The notes: generated by a model not told the origin, from the letters alone. A stretch of DNA of 64,000 nucleotides from CAZEHS01 sp964649745 (GCA_964649745.1 CAZYQI010000017.1:11323-75322); one strand, 5' to 3'; shown: positions 25,179 through 33,327, counted from the first letter of the stretch. Numbers and translations are program-made.

Positions 25179-26263
25179 TGAGTGACGTACTGGTTTACAA
25201 TGGCGAATACTCAATTATGGAGTTGCTCCGTTTTGCCAAGGAGCACAAGGCATCGGATCTTCACCTTACCGTTGGCGTGCCCCCTATTATCAAGGTTCGC
25301 GGAGAGCTTTGGGACGTGGGTGAGAAGATCCTTCTTCCGGGGATTATCGAGCCCATCATACGGGAGCTTTATCAGGATGAGGCCAACTATCGCGAATTTC
25401 TAAGCACCGGGGATAAGGATTTTTCCATTTCGGTGCCGGGAGTAGGACGCTTTCGGGTGAACACCTTCTTTCAACGAGGTTCCATGGCCGCGGCCATAAG
25501 GATTGTACACACAGAACTGCCCAACCCCAGAGAACTGGGGATTCCTGAGGGAATTCTGGATCTGCACAAGGTGAATCGGGGATTGGTGCTGGTCACCGGC
25601 CCCACCGGCAGCGGAAAATCCACAACCCTCTCCTGCCTGATCAACCTCATCAACGAAACCCGGAAGTGTCATATCCTTACCCTGGAAGAGCCCATTGAGT
25701 TTCTGCACAAGCACAAGAAAAGCGTCGTGAACCAACGGGAAATCGGTCAGGACACGGCAACCTACACCAAGGCTCTACGCAGCGCACTGAGGGAATCTCC
25801 GGATGTTATCCTGCTGGGTGAAATGCGTGATTTGGAGACGATTTCCATCGCTATGACGGCCGCCGAAACCGGACATCTGGTCTTTTCAACCCTTCACACG
25901 GTGGGGGCGGCAAAAACCATCGATCGGATCATCGACGTTTTCCCACCGAATCAACAGCAGCAGATACGGATTCAGCTGTCTACCGTGCTTCAGGCCGTCG
26001 TTTCCCAACAGCTTATCCCTTCCCACGAGCTGGGTCGGGTGGCAGCCTTCGAGATCATGTACATGAACACTGCCATACGGAACCTGATACGGGAGTCCAA
26101 GGCGTTCCAGATCGATGCCGCCATCCAGACCGGGCGAAACGTGGGCATGGTCAGCATGGATCTCAGTATCGCGGAGCTGGTGAAGCAGGGCTTGGTCACA
26201 AAGGAAGATGCCATGGTATACTGCGTAAACCCGGACATCCTCACACGCTATCTGCAGGGATAG
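25178..26263 (+). CDS. pilT: PilT-type pilus retraction ATPase
   Basis: Hexameric ATPase that disassembles type IV pili and powers twitching. 361 residues from the ATG at 25178 (GGAAGGTG seven bases upstream, TGATG overlap with the previous stop). Motifs: N-terminal SDLHLTVGVPPI, Walker A GPTGSGKST, Asp box EEPIEF, Walker B LGEMRDLETI (the PilT form) and His box HLVFSTLHT. The length fits PilT rather than PilB, which is about 550 residues. It is the last gene of the cluster; no extension ATPase is encoded here, so either PilB is elsewhere or this single ATPase serves the system. Confidence 0.92.
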   Translation: MSDVLVYNGEYSIMELLRFAKEHKASDLHLTVGVPPIIKVRGELWDVGEKILLPGIIEPIIRELYQDEANYREFLSTGDKDFSISVPGVGRFRVNTFFQRGSMAAAIRIVHTELPNPRELGIPEGILDLHKVNRGLVLVTGPTGSGKSTTLSCLINLINETRKCHILTLEEPIEFLHKHKKSVVNQREIGQDTATYTKALRSALRESPDVILLGEMRDLETISIAMTAAETGHLVFSTLHTVGAAKTIDRIIDVFPPNQQQQIRIQLSTVLQAVVSQQLIPSHELGRVAAFEIMYMNTAIRNLIRESKAFQIDAAIQTGRNVGMVSMDLSIAELVKQGLVTKEDAMVYCVNPDILTRYLQG

Positions 26264-26276
26264 GAGCGGATTTTAT

Positions 26277-26400
26277 TCGCCTTCCTCCGGGAGGAAGGCA
26301 GCAGCGAAGCTGGCGGAAGGAGTATGCGATATCAAATCAAATTACGCATTCTCCCCCTGTCACTTTGTGACATCCCCCTCCCGGAGGGAGATGAGGAAGG
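26277..26400. repeat. Composite inverted-repeat element
   Basis: Two related arms face each other. The left has the palindrome CCTTCCTCCGGGAGGAAGG and then GGCGGAAGGAGTATGCG; the right has CGCATTCTCCCCCTGTCAC, then CCCTCCCGGAGGG and AGGAAGG. GGAGTATGCG and CGCATTCTCC pair across an AT-rich centre. It looks like a MITE-like or REP-doublet intergenic element. It may also end the pilus operon transcript. Confidence 0.6.
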
Positions 26401-26427
26401 GTTGTTTTAAATCGTATAGAAATGCAC

Positions 26428-26523
26428 GGGAGATTGCCACGTTGCTTTACTCCTCGCAATGACGGATTCCAGGGGCTGAAGCCTTTACATCTGTCATTGC
26501 GAGCAAAGCGCGGCAATCTCTCC
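26428..26523. repeat. Dispersed palindromic repeat, copy 2
   Basis: Ends GGGAGATTGCCACG and GGCAATCTCTCCC enclose an inner inverted pair CTCGCAATGAC / GTCATTGCGAG. It is the same family as 10405-10492, with a longer centre. It lies between the composite repeat and the promoters of the redox operon. Confidence 0.75.
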
Positions 26524-26524
26524 C

Positions 26525-26552
26525 TTGATTTTTGCATAGCTTCTGATACAAT
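26525..26552 (+). promoter_or_regulatory. Upstream promoter candidate of the redox operon
   Basis: TTGATT (26525-26530), a 16-base spacer and extended -10 TGATACAAT (TACAAT 26547-26552). The 17 bases 26542-26558 are identical to those before the YhaM-like gene. Confidence 0.5.
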
Positions 26553-26592
26553 TGAATCATATCCAACAAAAATACTCGGAATTAAACAGTTT

Positions 26593-26634
26593 GTAACATG
26601 CGTTACGGATATATCACGGAAAACCCCATATAAT
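26593..26634 (+). promoter_or_regulatory. CRP/FNR-type dyad and class II promoter of the redox operon
   Basis: A perfect dyad GTAAC-ATGC-GTTAC (26593-26606, centre 26599.5) precedes a perfect -10 TATAAT (26629-26634) that has no recognisable -35. With a start near 26641, the dyad centre falls at about -41.5, the class II activator position for CRP/FNR-family regulators. The downstream DUF1858 gene makes an HcpR-type nitrosative-stress regulator a reasonable guess. The regulator gene is not in the window. Confidence 0.6.
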
Positions 26635-26660
26635 TAAGCCATGAAAGAGAGGACAATCAG

Positions 26661-27365
26661 ATGGAGAAGCCCAGGTTTGCAACCCTTCAACGGGTTCGCA
26701 CCGAAGAACGCACCTATGCCATAACCCCACGGATTCCCGGTGGGTTTGTAACCCCGGAAATACTAAACACCATTTCCGCGGTGGCTCAGAAATACCACGC
26801 AACACTTAAGATCACCTCCGGACAGAGGATCATGCTCCTGGGTCTGAAGGAAAGTGATGTCAATACGGTATGGGATGAGCTGGGCATGGAACCGGCGGTG
26901 CTTTCGCCATACTCCGTTAAGAATGTTGAGATTTGTCCGGCCTCTTTCTGTAAGCGCTCCAAACAGAATTCCATGAAACTGGGTCTTAAGCTGGAAAAGC
27001 GGTTCTACGGCGCTCCGGCCCCCAACCGAACGAAGATTGGCGTGGCTGGGTGCCTCAATGCCTGCACCAGCGCCAATGCCAAGGATATCGGAGTGCTGGC
27101 CGACGAACAGGGCTATATCATAGTAGCCGGAGGAAGCGCAGGCTACCACCCCCGGCTTCCGGACCGGATTGCGGAAGGGCTTGATGAAGAAGAGGCGTTT
27201 CTGATGGTGGAAGCCGTGTTTGACTACTACGCCGCCAACGCACCCATGGGGGAAAAGCTGGGGCCATGGATCGATTCCATCGGCCTGGACACCTTCAAGG
27301 CAGGGGTTAAAGGGATATTTGACGAGAAAACAACAAAACAGGAGGACGATTCCAAACATGAGTAA
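26661..27365 (+). CDS. Small nitrite/sulfite reductase-like siroheme protein
   Basis: 234 residues, about half the length of ordinary siroheme sulfite or nitrite reductases, and similar in size to the low-molecular-weight sulfite reductases of anaerobes. An N-terminal ferredoxin-like half-domain (about 10-75) contains LKITSGQRIMLLGL. Four cysteines arranged CPASFC (Cys92, Cys97) and GCLNAC (Cys131, Cys135) are the standard ligands for a 4Fe-4S cluster and siroheme. The substrate may be nitrite, sulfite or another small oxidised species. First of three genes behind a CRP/FNR-type promoter; the next gene starts inside its last codons. Confidence 0.8.
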   Translation: MEKPRFATLQRVRTEERTYAITPRIPGGFVTPEILNTISAVAQKYHATLKITSGQRIMLLGLKESDVNTVWDELGMEPAVLSPYSVKNVEICPASFCKRSKQNSMKLGLKLEKRFYGAPAPNRTKIGVAGCLNACTSANAKDIGVLADEQGYIIVAGGSAGYHPRLPDRIAEGLDEEEAFLMVEAVFDYYAANAPMGEKLGPWIDSIGLDTFKAGVKGIFDEKTTKQEDDSKHE

Positions 27366-28002
27366 ATTCCTTGCACCGATCCACAGCTGGCTTTACAATA
27401 AAATCGCGATATCTGAAGAACTGGAAACAAAAGTACTGAAAACCCTTCAACTGGAGGAGGATCCCTTTGTAACCGATCTGTATGCCCGAGTCGGGGCACA
27501 GCTGCCGGATGCTCCCCTGGAAGATCTGATCGACCAGAGCAATATCCATGGGTGGCTCCAGAACCGCATCCAGATGACAGAAAGCCGTCTGGCGGAGCTG
27601 ATCACCTGGCAGGTGCAGAAGTCTCCTGCTGCAAGAGGGACCCTGCATCAAATATGGGAACTGGCCGGAGCGGATCTGGCGGCCTCTGTCCCTGCAATGG
27701 GAAACCTTAAGGCTGAGGACCTCTACAAGCTGACCCAGGATATCATCCTTGAAGGGATGCCCTGTGACCGTGTGAGCCAAATAACCGCCAGCAGCGAAAC
27801 CTCGGTGGAGTGGCTGACCACCCAGTGCCTGCACCGACAACATTTCGATGCTGCCGGCGGCGATGTGTCCCACTATTATGCCCTGCGGGAGTCGTTTCTC
27901 AACGGATTCCTGAGCATTGTACAACCCGGAGCCCGCTACACAGTTAAGGAAAGCCCCGCCGGAAGCGGCGCCGCCTATATCAATCACATAACCATCCAAT
28001 AG
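27358..28002 (+). CDS. Unrecognised protein in the siroheme/DUF1858 operon
   Basis: 214 residues, soluble; I do not recognise the family. An internal repeat is visible near the N-terminus: APIHSWLYNKIAISEELE (about 6-23) and SNIHGWLQNRIQMTESRL (about 61-78) share IHxWLxNxI and a following Glu-rich helix. The C-terminal third has a His/Cys-rich patch (TQCLHRQHFDAAGGDVSHYY) that could bind a metal or haem; that is inference. It overlaps the reductase gene by eight bases, with AGGAGG 12 bases upstream, and is 12 bases before the DUF1858 gene. The operon setting suggests a helper or partner of the siroheme enzyme. Confidence 0.6.
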   Translation: MSKFLAPIHSWLYNKIAISEELETKVLKTLQLEEDPFVTDLYARVGAQLPDAPLEDLIDQSNIHGWLQNRIQMTESRLAELITWQVQKSPAARGTLHQIWELAGADLAASVPAMGNLKAEDLYKLTQDIILEGMPCDRVSQITASSETSVEWLTTQCLHRQHFDAAGGDVSHYYALRESFLNGFLSIVQPGARYTVKESPAGSGAAYINHITIQ

Positions 28003-28014
28003 GAGGAATAACCC

Positions 28015-28200
28015 ATGAAAGTAACCAAAGACATGATTATCGCCGATGTACTGAAAGCCAATCCCAATGCGGCTATGATACTGATGCAGAACGGAATGGG
28101 CTGCCTGGGATGTCCGTCATCCCAAAGCGAAAGCCTGGAGCAGGCTGTGGATATCCACGGCATGGATATTGAAAAGCTGCTGAGTGAACTGAACGGCTGA
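28015..28200 (+). CDS. DUF1858 redox-disulfide domain protein
   Basis: 61 residues covering the whole DUF1858 domain, often found with hybrid-cluster proteins. The pattern VTKDMIIADVLKANPNAAMI then GMGCLGCP carries the redox pair Cys30/Cys33 (CxxC). It may act as a small thiol or electron carrier in response to nitrogen oxides; that is family context, not proof. AGGAGG precedes the ATG. Last gene of the three-gene operon, with a strong terminator downstream. Confidence 0.88.
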   Translation: MKVTKDMIIADVLKANPNAAMILMQNGMGCLGCPSSQSESLEQAVDIHGMDIEKLLSELNG

Positions 28201-28232
28201 TTCCAATGGAAAATGTATAGAATAGCTGCATA

Positions 28233-28278
28233 AAAGACAGCGACCCCCGGGTGGAGATACCCGGGGGTCGCTGTCTTT
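28233..28278. terminator. Strong bidirectional terminator
   Basis: AAAGACAGCGACCCCCGGGT pairs perfectly with its complement around a GGAGAT loop. It separates the redox operon from the convergent sugar operon. Confidence 0.85.
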
Positions 28279-28293
28279 CAATGAGGGGGGGTG

Positions 28294-28935
28294 TTATCGG
28301 AACAAAAGGGTGAGGGCATCTTTCGTGTCAAAGCCGGAGATGATCAGGTCGGCATCCTTCAGTTCGGGAAAGACGCCGATGCCGACCGCCAGCATGCCGG
28401 CGGCCTTGGCGGCGGAGATACCTGCTTCCGCGTCTTCGAAAACCAGGCAGTCCCTCGGGGAAAGTCCGGCCATCCGGGCGCCCAACAGGAACACCTCGGG
28501 ATCGGGTTTGGCTTTGTGGATCAGGTTTCCATCCACCAAATGATCGAAGAGTTCAAGGATGCCAAGTCTTTGGAGGATGTTCCGGGCATTTTTGCTGGAG
28601 GAGCCCAGAATCACCTTTTTCCCCTGATCTCGCAGCAGGATCAGATAGCCGGGGAGTCCGGGGAGCAGATCCTTATGGGTAAGGTTTTCAATCAATTCGA
28701 GGTACCGGGTGTTCTTTTTCGTCAGGATTCGGGCTTTATCGCTCTCGGCAAGGGTCCGTCTGCCGCTGCGGAGAATCCAATCCAGGGAATCCTGACGGCT
28801 TACCCCCTTGAGGTTCTCATTGTCTTTTTCGGTAAAGGGAATGCCCAGATCATCGGCAATCTCCTTCCATGCCTGATAATGGTATCTGGCGGTATCGGTG
28901 AGGACGCCGTCCAGGTCGAAGATGTATCCTTTCAA
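28294..28935 (-). CDS. pgmB: Beta-phosphoglucomutase
   Basis: Converts beta-D-glucose 1-phosphate to glucose 6-phosphate; HAD superfamily, cytoplasmic. 213 residues. Nucleophile loop FDLDGVLTDTA, the cap domain with KGVSRQDSLDWIL (specific for beta-PGM), motif II LGSSSKNA, motif III Lys in HKAKPDPEVF and motif IV VFEDAEAGI. The start is TTG at 28935, with AGGT six bases upstream. It follows the GH65 gene and supplies the enzyme needed to use the beta-glucose 1-phosphate that an inverting GH65 phosphorylase makes. Last gene of the sugar operon. Confidence 0.92.
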   Translation of the reverse strand: MKGYIFDLDGVLTDTARYHYQAWKEIADDLGIPFTEKDNENLKGVSRQDSLDWILRSGRRTLAESDKARILTKKNTRYLELIENLTHKDLLPGLPGYLILLRDQGKKVILGSSSKNARNILQRLGILELFDHLVDGNLIHKAKPDPEVFLLGARMAGLSPRDCLVFEDAEAGISAAKAAGMLAVGIGVFPELKDADLIISGFDTKDALTLLFR

Positions 28936-28977
28936 AATTTAACCTGCTTTCATTGGTTTTGAAGAATCGGAGGATGT

Positions 28978-31251
28978 TCATGCATTCAGGATAAGCGGTG
29001 CTCCACTCTCGATGGTGAAGGTCTTGCCGTTTACACTGACGGGAACGGGCCTGCCGGACACAGCAAGCTGTATGTCAGAATGCGTCAGAAAAACCGTCAG
29101 TACGGAGCCCTGATAGCACAGGGAAAATTTCAGATCCCCCCAGACAGTCGGCAGGGCGGGCTTCAGGGACAGATGGCCCTGATGGAGGCGAAGGCCTGCA
29201 AATCCGTAGATAAGAGCCATCCAGGTCCCTCCCATGCTGGCCATATGGAGGCCGTCCTTGGTGTTCAGATGGGTATTGTCCAGATCCAGGCGTACCGTTT
29301 CGTTGAAATAATCCAGGGCCTTGTCCGCCATCCCCAGTCGGGATGCCATGATGCTGAAAATACAGGCGGTCAGGGAGGAATCAAAGGTGGTGATGTTCTC
29401 ATAGTACTCATAGCTGTTCCGAAGGGTGGATTCCGGAACCCCATCCTCCAGAAGGAAGTGGGACAGTACCACGTCGGCCTGCTTGCAGACCTGATGGCGG
29501 TAAAGGGTCAGGGGATGGAAGTGAAGAAGCAGGGGGGTTCCGTCGGAAGGGTTCCTCGAAAAATCCCAGGGAGCCTTGTTCAGGAAGGAATCATCCTGGG
29601 CGTGAATATCCAGACTTTCGGAATAGGGGAGGATCATGGCCTCGGCAGCCAGGGTACAGGCTTCAAACTCGGCATCGGTCATCCCTATACGCTCCAGAAG
29701 ACTGTTCAAGCTGTCCGGATGCGCCTGGCGGAGCAGATTACGAAGCCTAACAGCCCACAGGAGATTGTAGCGGGCCATGGTGTTGGTGTAGTAATTGTTG
29801 TTGACGATGGCGGTGTATTCATCGGGGCCGGTAACCCCGTCGATATGATAGCGGCCATCCGTGAAGTGTCCGGCATCCAACCAGAGCCGGGCCGTTTCGA
29901 AGACCACCTCCGCCCCGTGGGCAGCCATGAAATCGAGATTTCCGGTGGCCAGATAGTAGTGGATGAAAGCGTAGGCGATATCCCCGCTGATGTGATACTG
30001 GGCGGTTCCGGCGGGGAAATAGCCGGAGCATTCCTTTCCGCTGATGGTCCGCCAGGGGAACAGGGCCCCCCGTTGATGTCCCAGTTCTCTTGCTCTGTCC
30101 AGAGCATCCGGGAGGATCTTGCAGCGGAACAGCAGCAGGTTTTCGGCCAGCTCCGGGTGGGTCATGATGAAGAAAGGCAGGATATAGATCTCCGTATCCC
30201 AGAAATAGTGGCCCTCATACCCTTCCCCCGAGAGCCCCTTGGCTGCCACTGAACAGTGAGGATCCTTCCCGGCAGCCTGAAGCAGATGGTACAGGTTGAA
30301 GCGGATGCCGTCCTGAAGCTCGGCGCCTCCTGAAATCTCGATATCGGATTTTTCCCAAAAGGCCTTAAGGTATGCTTTCTGCTTCTCCAGGTGCGTTTCA
30401 AAAGAATCGGCTGCGGTTTTCGCCAGCAGAGAAAGGCCGGAGGGCCCGGAATCCCCATGCCGCAGGGAGTCGGTGTAGATCACATGCTTCGTGAAACGCG
30501 CGGTATCCTTCAAGATCCAACGGAACGTATGGGTGACGGCGGTAGCGGTTGCGGAGGCGGTCCGCTCGGCAGCGGTGGTGGTGAGAACCGCTGCGGTACA
30601 GCTGCACCGGAGTCCGGAGGCCATGGTTTCGGCAGTGATGCTGCAGACCTCATCCTGAGACTTGGCCTCAAGGATGTTCAGGCGTTTGGTGTGACCGGAG
30701 GCTACCCGGGGATCGCTGTCGTCGGAGTGGTTGCTTACATCCCCATCCAGGGTGAAGACCAGCTCTGCAGGTTCCGTGAAGTTCAGCGCTTCTATCTCCA
30801 GTTCTGTTAAAAACAGCTCAGGGACAGCGAAGGAAACAAGCCGGCGATAAGTGAGCCGGAGCCTGCGGCCCTTTTCCGTTTCAAGGGTATAGGATCGAAG
30901 GGTGATGCCCTTTTCCAGATCCAGCTGCCGCTGGTAATCCAAAAGTGTCCCGCAGAAGGGTGTCACCTTTTCGCGGTCTTCACCGACGTACAGGTGGAAG
31001 CCTTGAGCGTCCATGATATTCAATAGTTTTTGGCTTTGTTCGGGGTCTCCGAACTGTTTTTCGGCATGAACCATGGGGACGGTATCATAGAACCCGTTGA
31101 TGTAGGTCCCTTGGATGGACGGGTAGTCCCCAGGGTAGCCCTCCTCAAAGTTGCCGCGGATACCGATGTAACCGTTGGCCAGAGTGAAAAGGCTTTCGTT
31201 GACCGGCAACTGGAGCGGATCAAGACTGTTATTGACAATGGTTGGCTGCAT
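28978..31251 (-). CDS. Glycoside hydrolase family 65 disaccharide phosphorylase
   Basis: Phosphorolyses an alpha-linked glucose disaccharide to beta-glucose 1-phosphate and glucose. 757 residues, the normal GH65 length. N-terminal beta-sandwich with NESLFTLANGYIGIRGNFEEG; (alpha/alpha)6 barrel with the catalytic acid Glu in GVTGPDEYTAIVNNNYYTN and the phosphate-binding region near YRHQVCKQADVV; and a C-terminal beta domain. GH65 includes maltose, trehalose, kojibiose and nigerose phosphorylases, and motifs alone do not settle the substrate; maltose is the common default. CAGGAG lies upstream of the ATG. It sits between the importer permeases and pgmB. Confidence 0.9.
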   Translation of the reverse strand: MQPTIVNNSLDPLQLPVNESLFTLANGYIGIRGNFEEGYPGDYPSIQGTYINGFYDTVPMVHAEKQFGDPEQSQKLLNIMDAQGFHLYVGEDREKVTPFCGTLLDYQRQLDLEKGITLRSYTLETEKGRRLRLTYRRLVSFAVPELFLTELEIEALNFTEPAELVFTLDGDVSNHSDDSDPRVASGHTKRLNILEAKSQDEVCSITAETMASGLRCSCTAAVLTTTAAERTASATATAVTHTFRWILKDTARFTKHVIYTDSLRHGDSGPSGLSLLAKTAADSFETHLEKQKAYLKAFWEKSDIEISGGAELQDGIRFNLYHLLQAAGKDPHCSVAAKGLSGEGYEGHYFWDTEIYILPFFIMTHPELAENLLLFRCKILPDALDRARELGHQRGALFPWRTISGKECSGYFPAGTAQYHISGDIAYAFIHYYLATGNLDFMAAHGAEVVFETARLWLDAGHFTDGRYHIDGVTGPDEYTAIVNNNYYTNTMARYNLLWAVRLRNLLRQAHPDSLNSLLERIGMTDAEFEACTLAAEAMILPYSESLDIHAQDDSFLNKAPWDFSRNPSDGTPLLLHFHPLTLYRHQVCKQADVVLSHFLLEDGVPESTLRNSYEYYENITTFDSSLTACIFSIMASRLGMADKALDYFNETVRLDLDNTHLNTKDGLHMASMGGTWMALIYGFAGLRLHQGHLSLKPALPTVWGDLKFSLCYQGSVLTVFLTHSDIQLAVSGRPVPVSVNGKTFTIESGAPLILNA

Positions 31252-31263
31252 GAATGGCTCCTG

Positions 31264-32085
31264 TTAATCTTTCAGCGCCCCGGAAGTGAGGCCTGAGATA
31301 ATCTGTTTTTGGAAGAGAAGGATGATGATCAGGGTGGGGATGGTAACGACAATGGCGGCTGCGGTCACCTGTCCCCAGAAGATTTCAAATTGTCCCCGCA
31401 GGAAGGATATGGCCACCGGCGCGGTGTGATAAGAGGGGTCCGTGTTCAGTGTCAGGGATAGGATATATTCATTCCAAACCCCGATGAAGGTGATGATGGC
31501 GGAGGTGAAGATGCCCGGCAGAGCCAGGGGAATCATGATCTGGAACAGGGTTTGCAAAGGTGTTGCGCCATCGATGAAGGCCGCCTCCTCCAGTCCGAAG
31601 GGGATTTTACGGAAGTGTGTCATCAGAATGTAGATGGCCACAGGCAAGGAAATCATGGAATAAGGCAGAACGATGAAATAGGAATTTGTCCATCCCAGAT
31701 CCACGAACATGTTGTAAATAGGACCTACGGCAATCATCTGCGGGAACATGGAGGTGCCCAGGATAACGGCCATGAAAAGTCGTTTCCCTTTGATGTTGAG
31801 ACGAACCAAGGCATAGGCCGCCAGAATGGCAATCAGCGTTACGTACAGGGTGGTGACGGAGGCAACGATAAAGCTGTTCTTAAGGCTGCCGGGTACGCTG
31901 CCGGACAGGATGTTTATGTAGTGAATCAAGGTGGGGTGCTCTGCCAGGATCTTAAAAGCTCCGTCGCTCCAAATTTCCCGCTCCGGCTTGAAGGAGGTCA
32001 GCAGGACCCACAGGAAGGGGAATACGATGATGAAGATATAGAACGCAATCAGGGTCAGAATCCGTTTCTCATGGGGTTTGTTCAT
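31264..32085 (-). CDS. ABC sugar importer permease, MalG type
   Basis: Inner-membrane permease of a carbohydrate ABC importer (CUT1 class). 273 residues with six hydrophobic spans. The EAA loop that contacts the ATPase is EEAAFIDGATPLQTLFQIMIPL. The C-terminus ends with the usual QKQIISGLTSGALK. GGGAGGAA lies six bases before the ATG, overlapping the end of the MalF-type gene (three bases between genes). Works with the MalF-type permease and the binding protein upstream. No ATP-binding gene is present, so a shared MsmX/MalK-type ATPase elsewhere is likely. Confidence 0.92.
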   Translation of the reverse strand: MNKPHEKRILTLIAFYIFIIVFPFLWVLLTSFKPEREIWSDGAFKILAEHPTLIHYINILSGSVPGSLKNSFIVASVTTLYVTLIAILAAYALVRLNIKGKRLFMAVILGTSMFPQMIAVGPIYNMFVDLGWTNSYFIVLPYSMISLPVAIYILMTHFRKIPFGLEEAAFIDGATPLQTLFQIMIPLALPGIFTSAIITFIGVWNEYILSLTLNTDPSYHTAPVAISFLRGQFEIFWGQVTAAAIVVTIPTLIIILLFQKQIISGLTSGALKD

Positions 32086-32088
32086 GGT

Positions 32089-33327
32089 CTATTCCTCCCT
32101 GGATATCAGATCCACATCCAGAATTTTCACGAAGACGATGGAAATTAGGGCCACGCAGAGGGCGATGAGTACCGCCAGGGCGGAGCCATAGCCGAATTGA
32201 GTCTGTGCGAACATGGCCTTATAGGCGTAAATGGAGATGGTTTCCGTCTGTCCTCCGGGACCGCCCCCGGTGAGGACCCAAATCAGGTCGAAGACCCGGA
32301 AGGCGTCCAGGGTTCTGAACAGCAGGGCTACCAGGATGGAGCTCTTCAGCATGGGAAGGGTGATCTTGAAGAACTGCTGGAGCCGGGTGGCACCATCGAT
32401 GGAGGCCGCTTCGTAGTAGGAGATGGGGATGGTCTGTAGTCCGGCCAGGATCATCAGAGCCATATAGGGGGTTGTTTTCCACACATCTGCCAGGACTACG
32501 GCCCCCATGGCACTGCTGCCGGTCAGGAGAAGGGCAGCGGGGCTGCCGACGAGCCCCAGGGCAGAAAACAGGTGAGCCACGACACCGCTGCTGCCATTGT
32601 AGAGATAGAGCCAGATCATGGCGGATACAACGGTGGGAATCGCCCAGGGAATCAGGGAGAAAACCCGGATCAGGCCCTGGCCCTTCATGGCTTTGTTCAT
32701 CACCAGAGCCAAAAGGATCCCAAGGATAAGCTCGAAGGTAACGGAGAAGATGGTAAATATGACGGTTTGCGTCATCCCGGACCACATCCGGGAGTCCTGA
32801 AGAGCCCGGGCATAATTGCCCATACCGATGAAGTTGGGCTTGATAAAGGCTTTTCCGTATCCGGTGGACACTGCCGTCAGGTCTGCCTCCAGCTGGAGGC
32901 CGGAATCGTTCTGGCTGTAAATCGTATGGAGAGAGGCCGCGACGTCCCGGTTCAGGTCAGTCAGCGCCTCCGATTGTTCTGGGGTCAGTTTAACCGGTTC
33001 CTGTCCCTTCAGGGGACCGTACGCAAGTTCCATTTTTTGGTCGGATGCCTGCACCAGGGACATCAGCCGATGGATTTCGTCTACGACGGCAGGGTTGGCA
33101 GCTACAGCCAGTTCAGAGTCCAGATAATACAGCATGTAACGGCTGGTTTCTTCATAGGCGGCCAGGTTATAGCTATCCTGAAGGCTCAGTCGGGCTTTGG
33201 CGGGGTCGTTGAGCTGATAATCGAAAAGGGAATACACGGCGGACTTCCCCACAGGATACAGCGAGAAGATGAAGATAAGCAGGAAGGCTGGAATCAGCAG
33301 AATATACCCTATTTTTTGTGTTTTCAA
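32089..33327 (-). CDS. ABC sugar importer permease, MalF type, with large external loop
   Basis: Partner permease of the MalG-type protein. 412 residues, longer than the ~300 of most CUT1 permeases. After the first span (about 7-26) comes an insert of about 120 mostly hydrophilic residues (about 35-155) before the core six-span domain. It sits where E. coli MalF has its P2 loop and may contact the binding protein. The EAA loop is YYEAASIDGATRLQQFFKI. The start is TTG at 33327, with GGAGGA seven bases upstream. Transcribed with the binding protein gene. Confidence 0.9.
   Translation of the reverse strand: MKTQKIGYILLIPAFLLIFIFSLYPVGKSAVYSLFDYQLNDPAKARLSLQDSYNLAAYEETSRYMLYYLDSELAVAANPAVVDEIHRLMSLVQASDQKMELAYGPLKGQEPVKLTPEQSEALTDLNRDVAASLHTIYSQNDSGLQLEADLTAVSTGYGKAFIKPNFIGMGNYARALQDSRMWSGMTQTVIFTIFSVTFELILGILLALVMNKAMKGQGLIRVFSLIPWAIPTVVSAMIWLYLYNGSSGVVAHLFSALGLVGSPAALLLTGSSAMGAVVLADVWKTTPYMALMILAGLQTIPISYYEAASIDGATRLQQFFKITLPMLKSSILVALLFRTLDAFRVFDLIWVLTGGGPGGQTETISIYAYKAMFAQTQFGYGSALAVLIALCVALISIVFVKILDVDLISREE

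Noticed and set aside
29080..30252. 390-codon plus-strand frame opposite the GH65 gene
   Set aside because: Mirror of a GC-rich coding strand; the GH65 motifs are continuous on the other strand.
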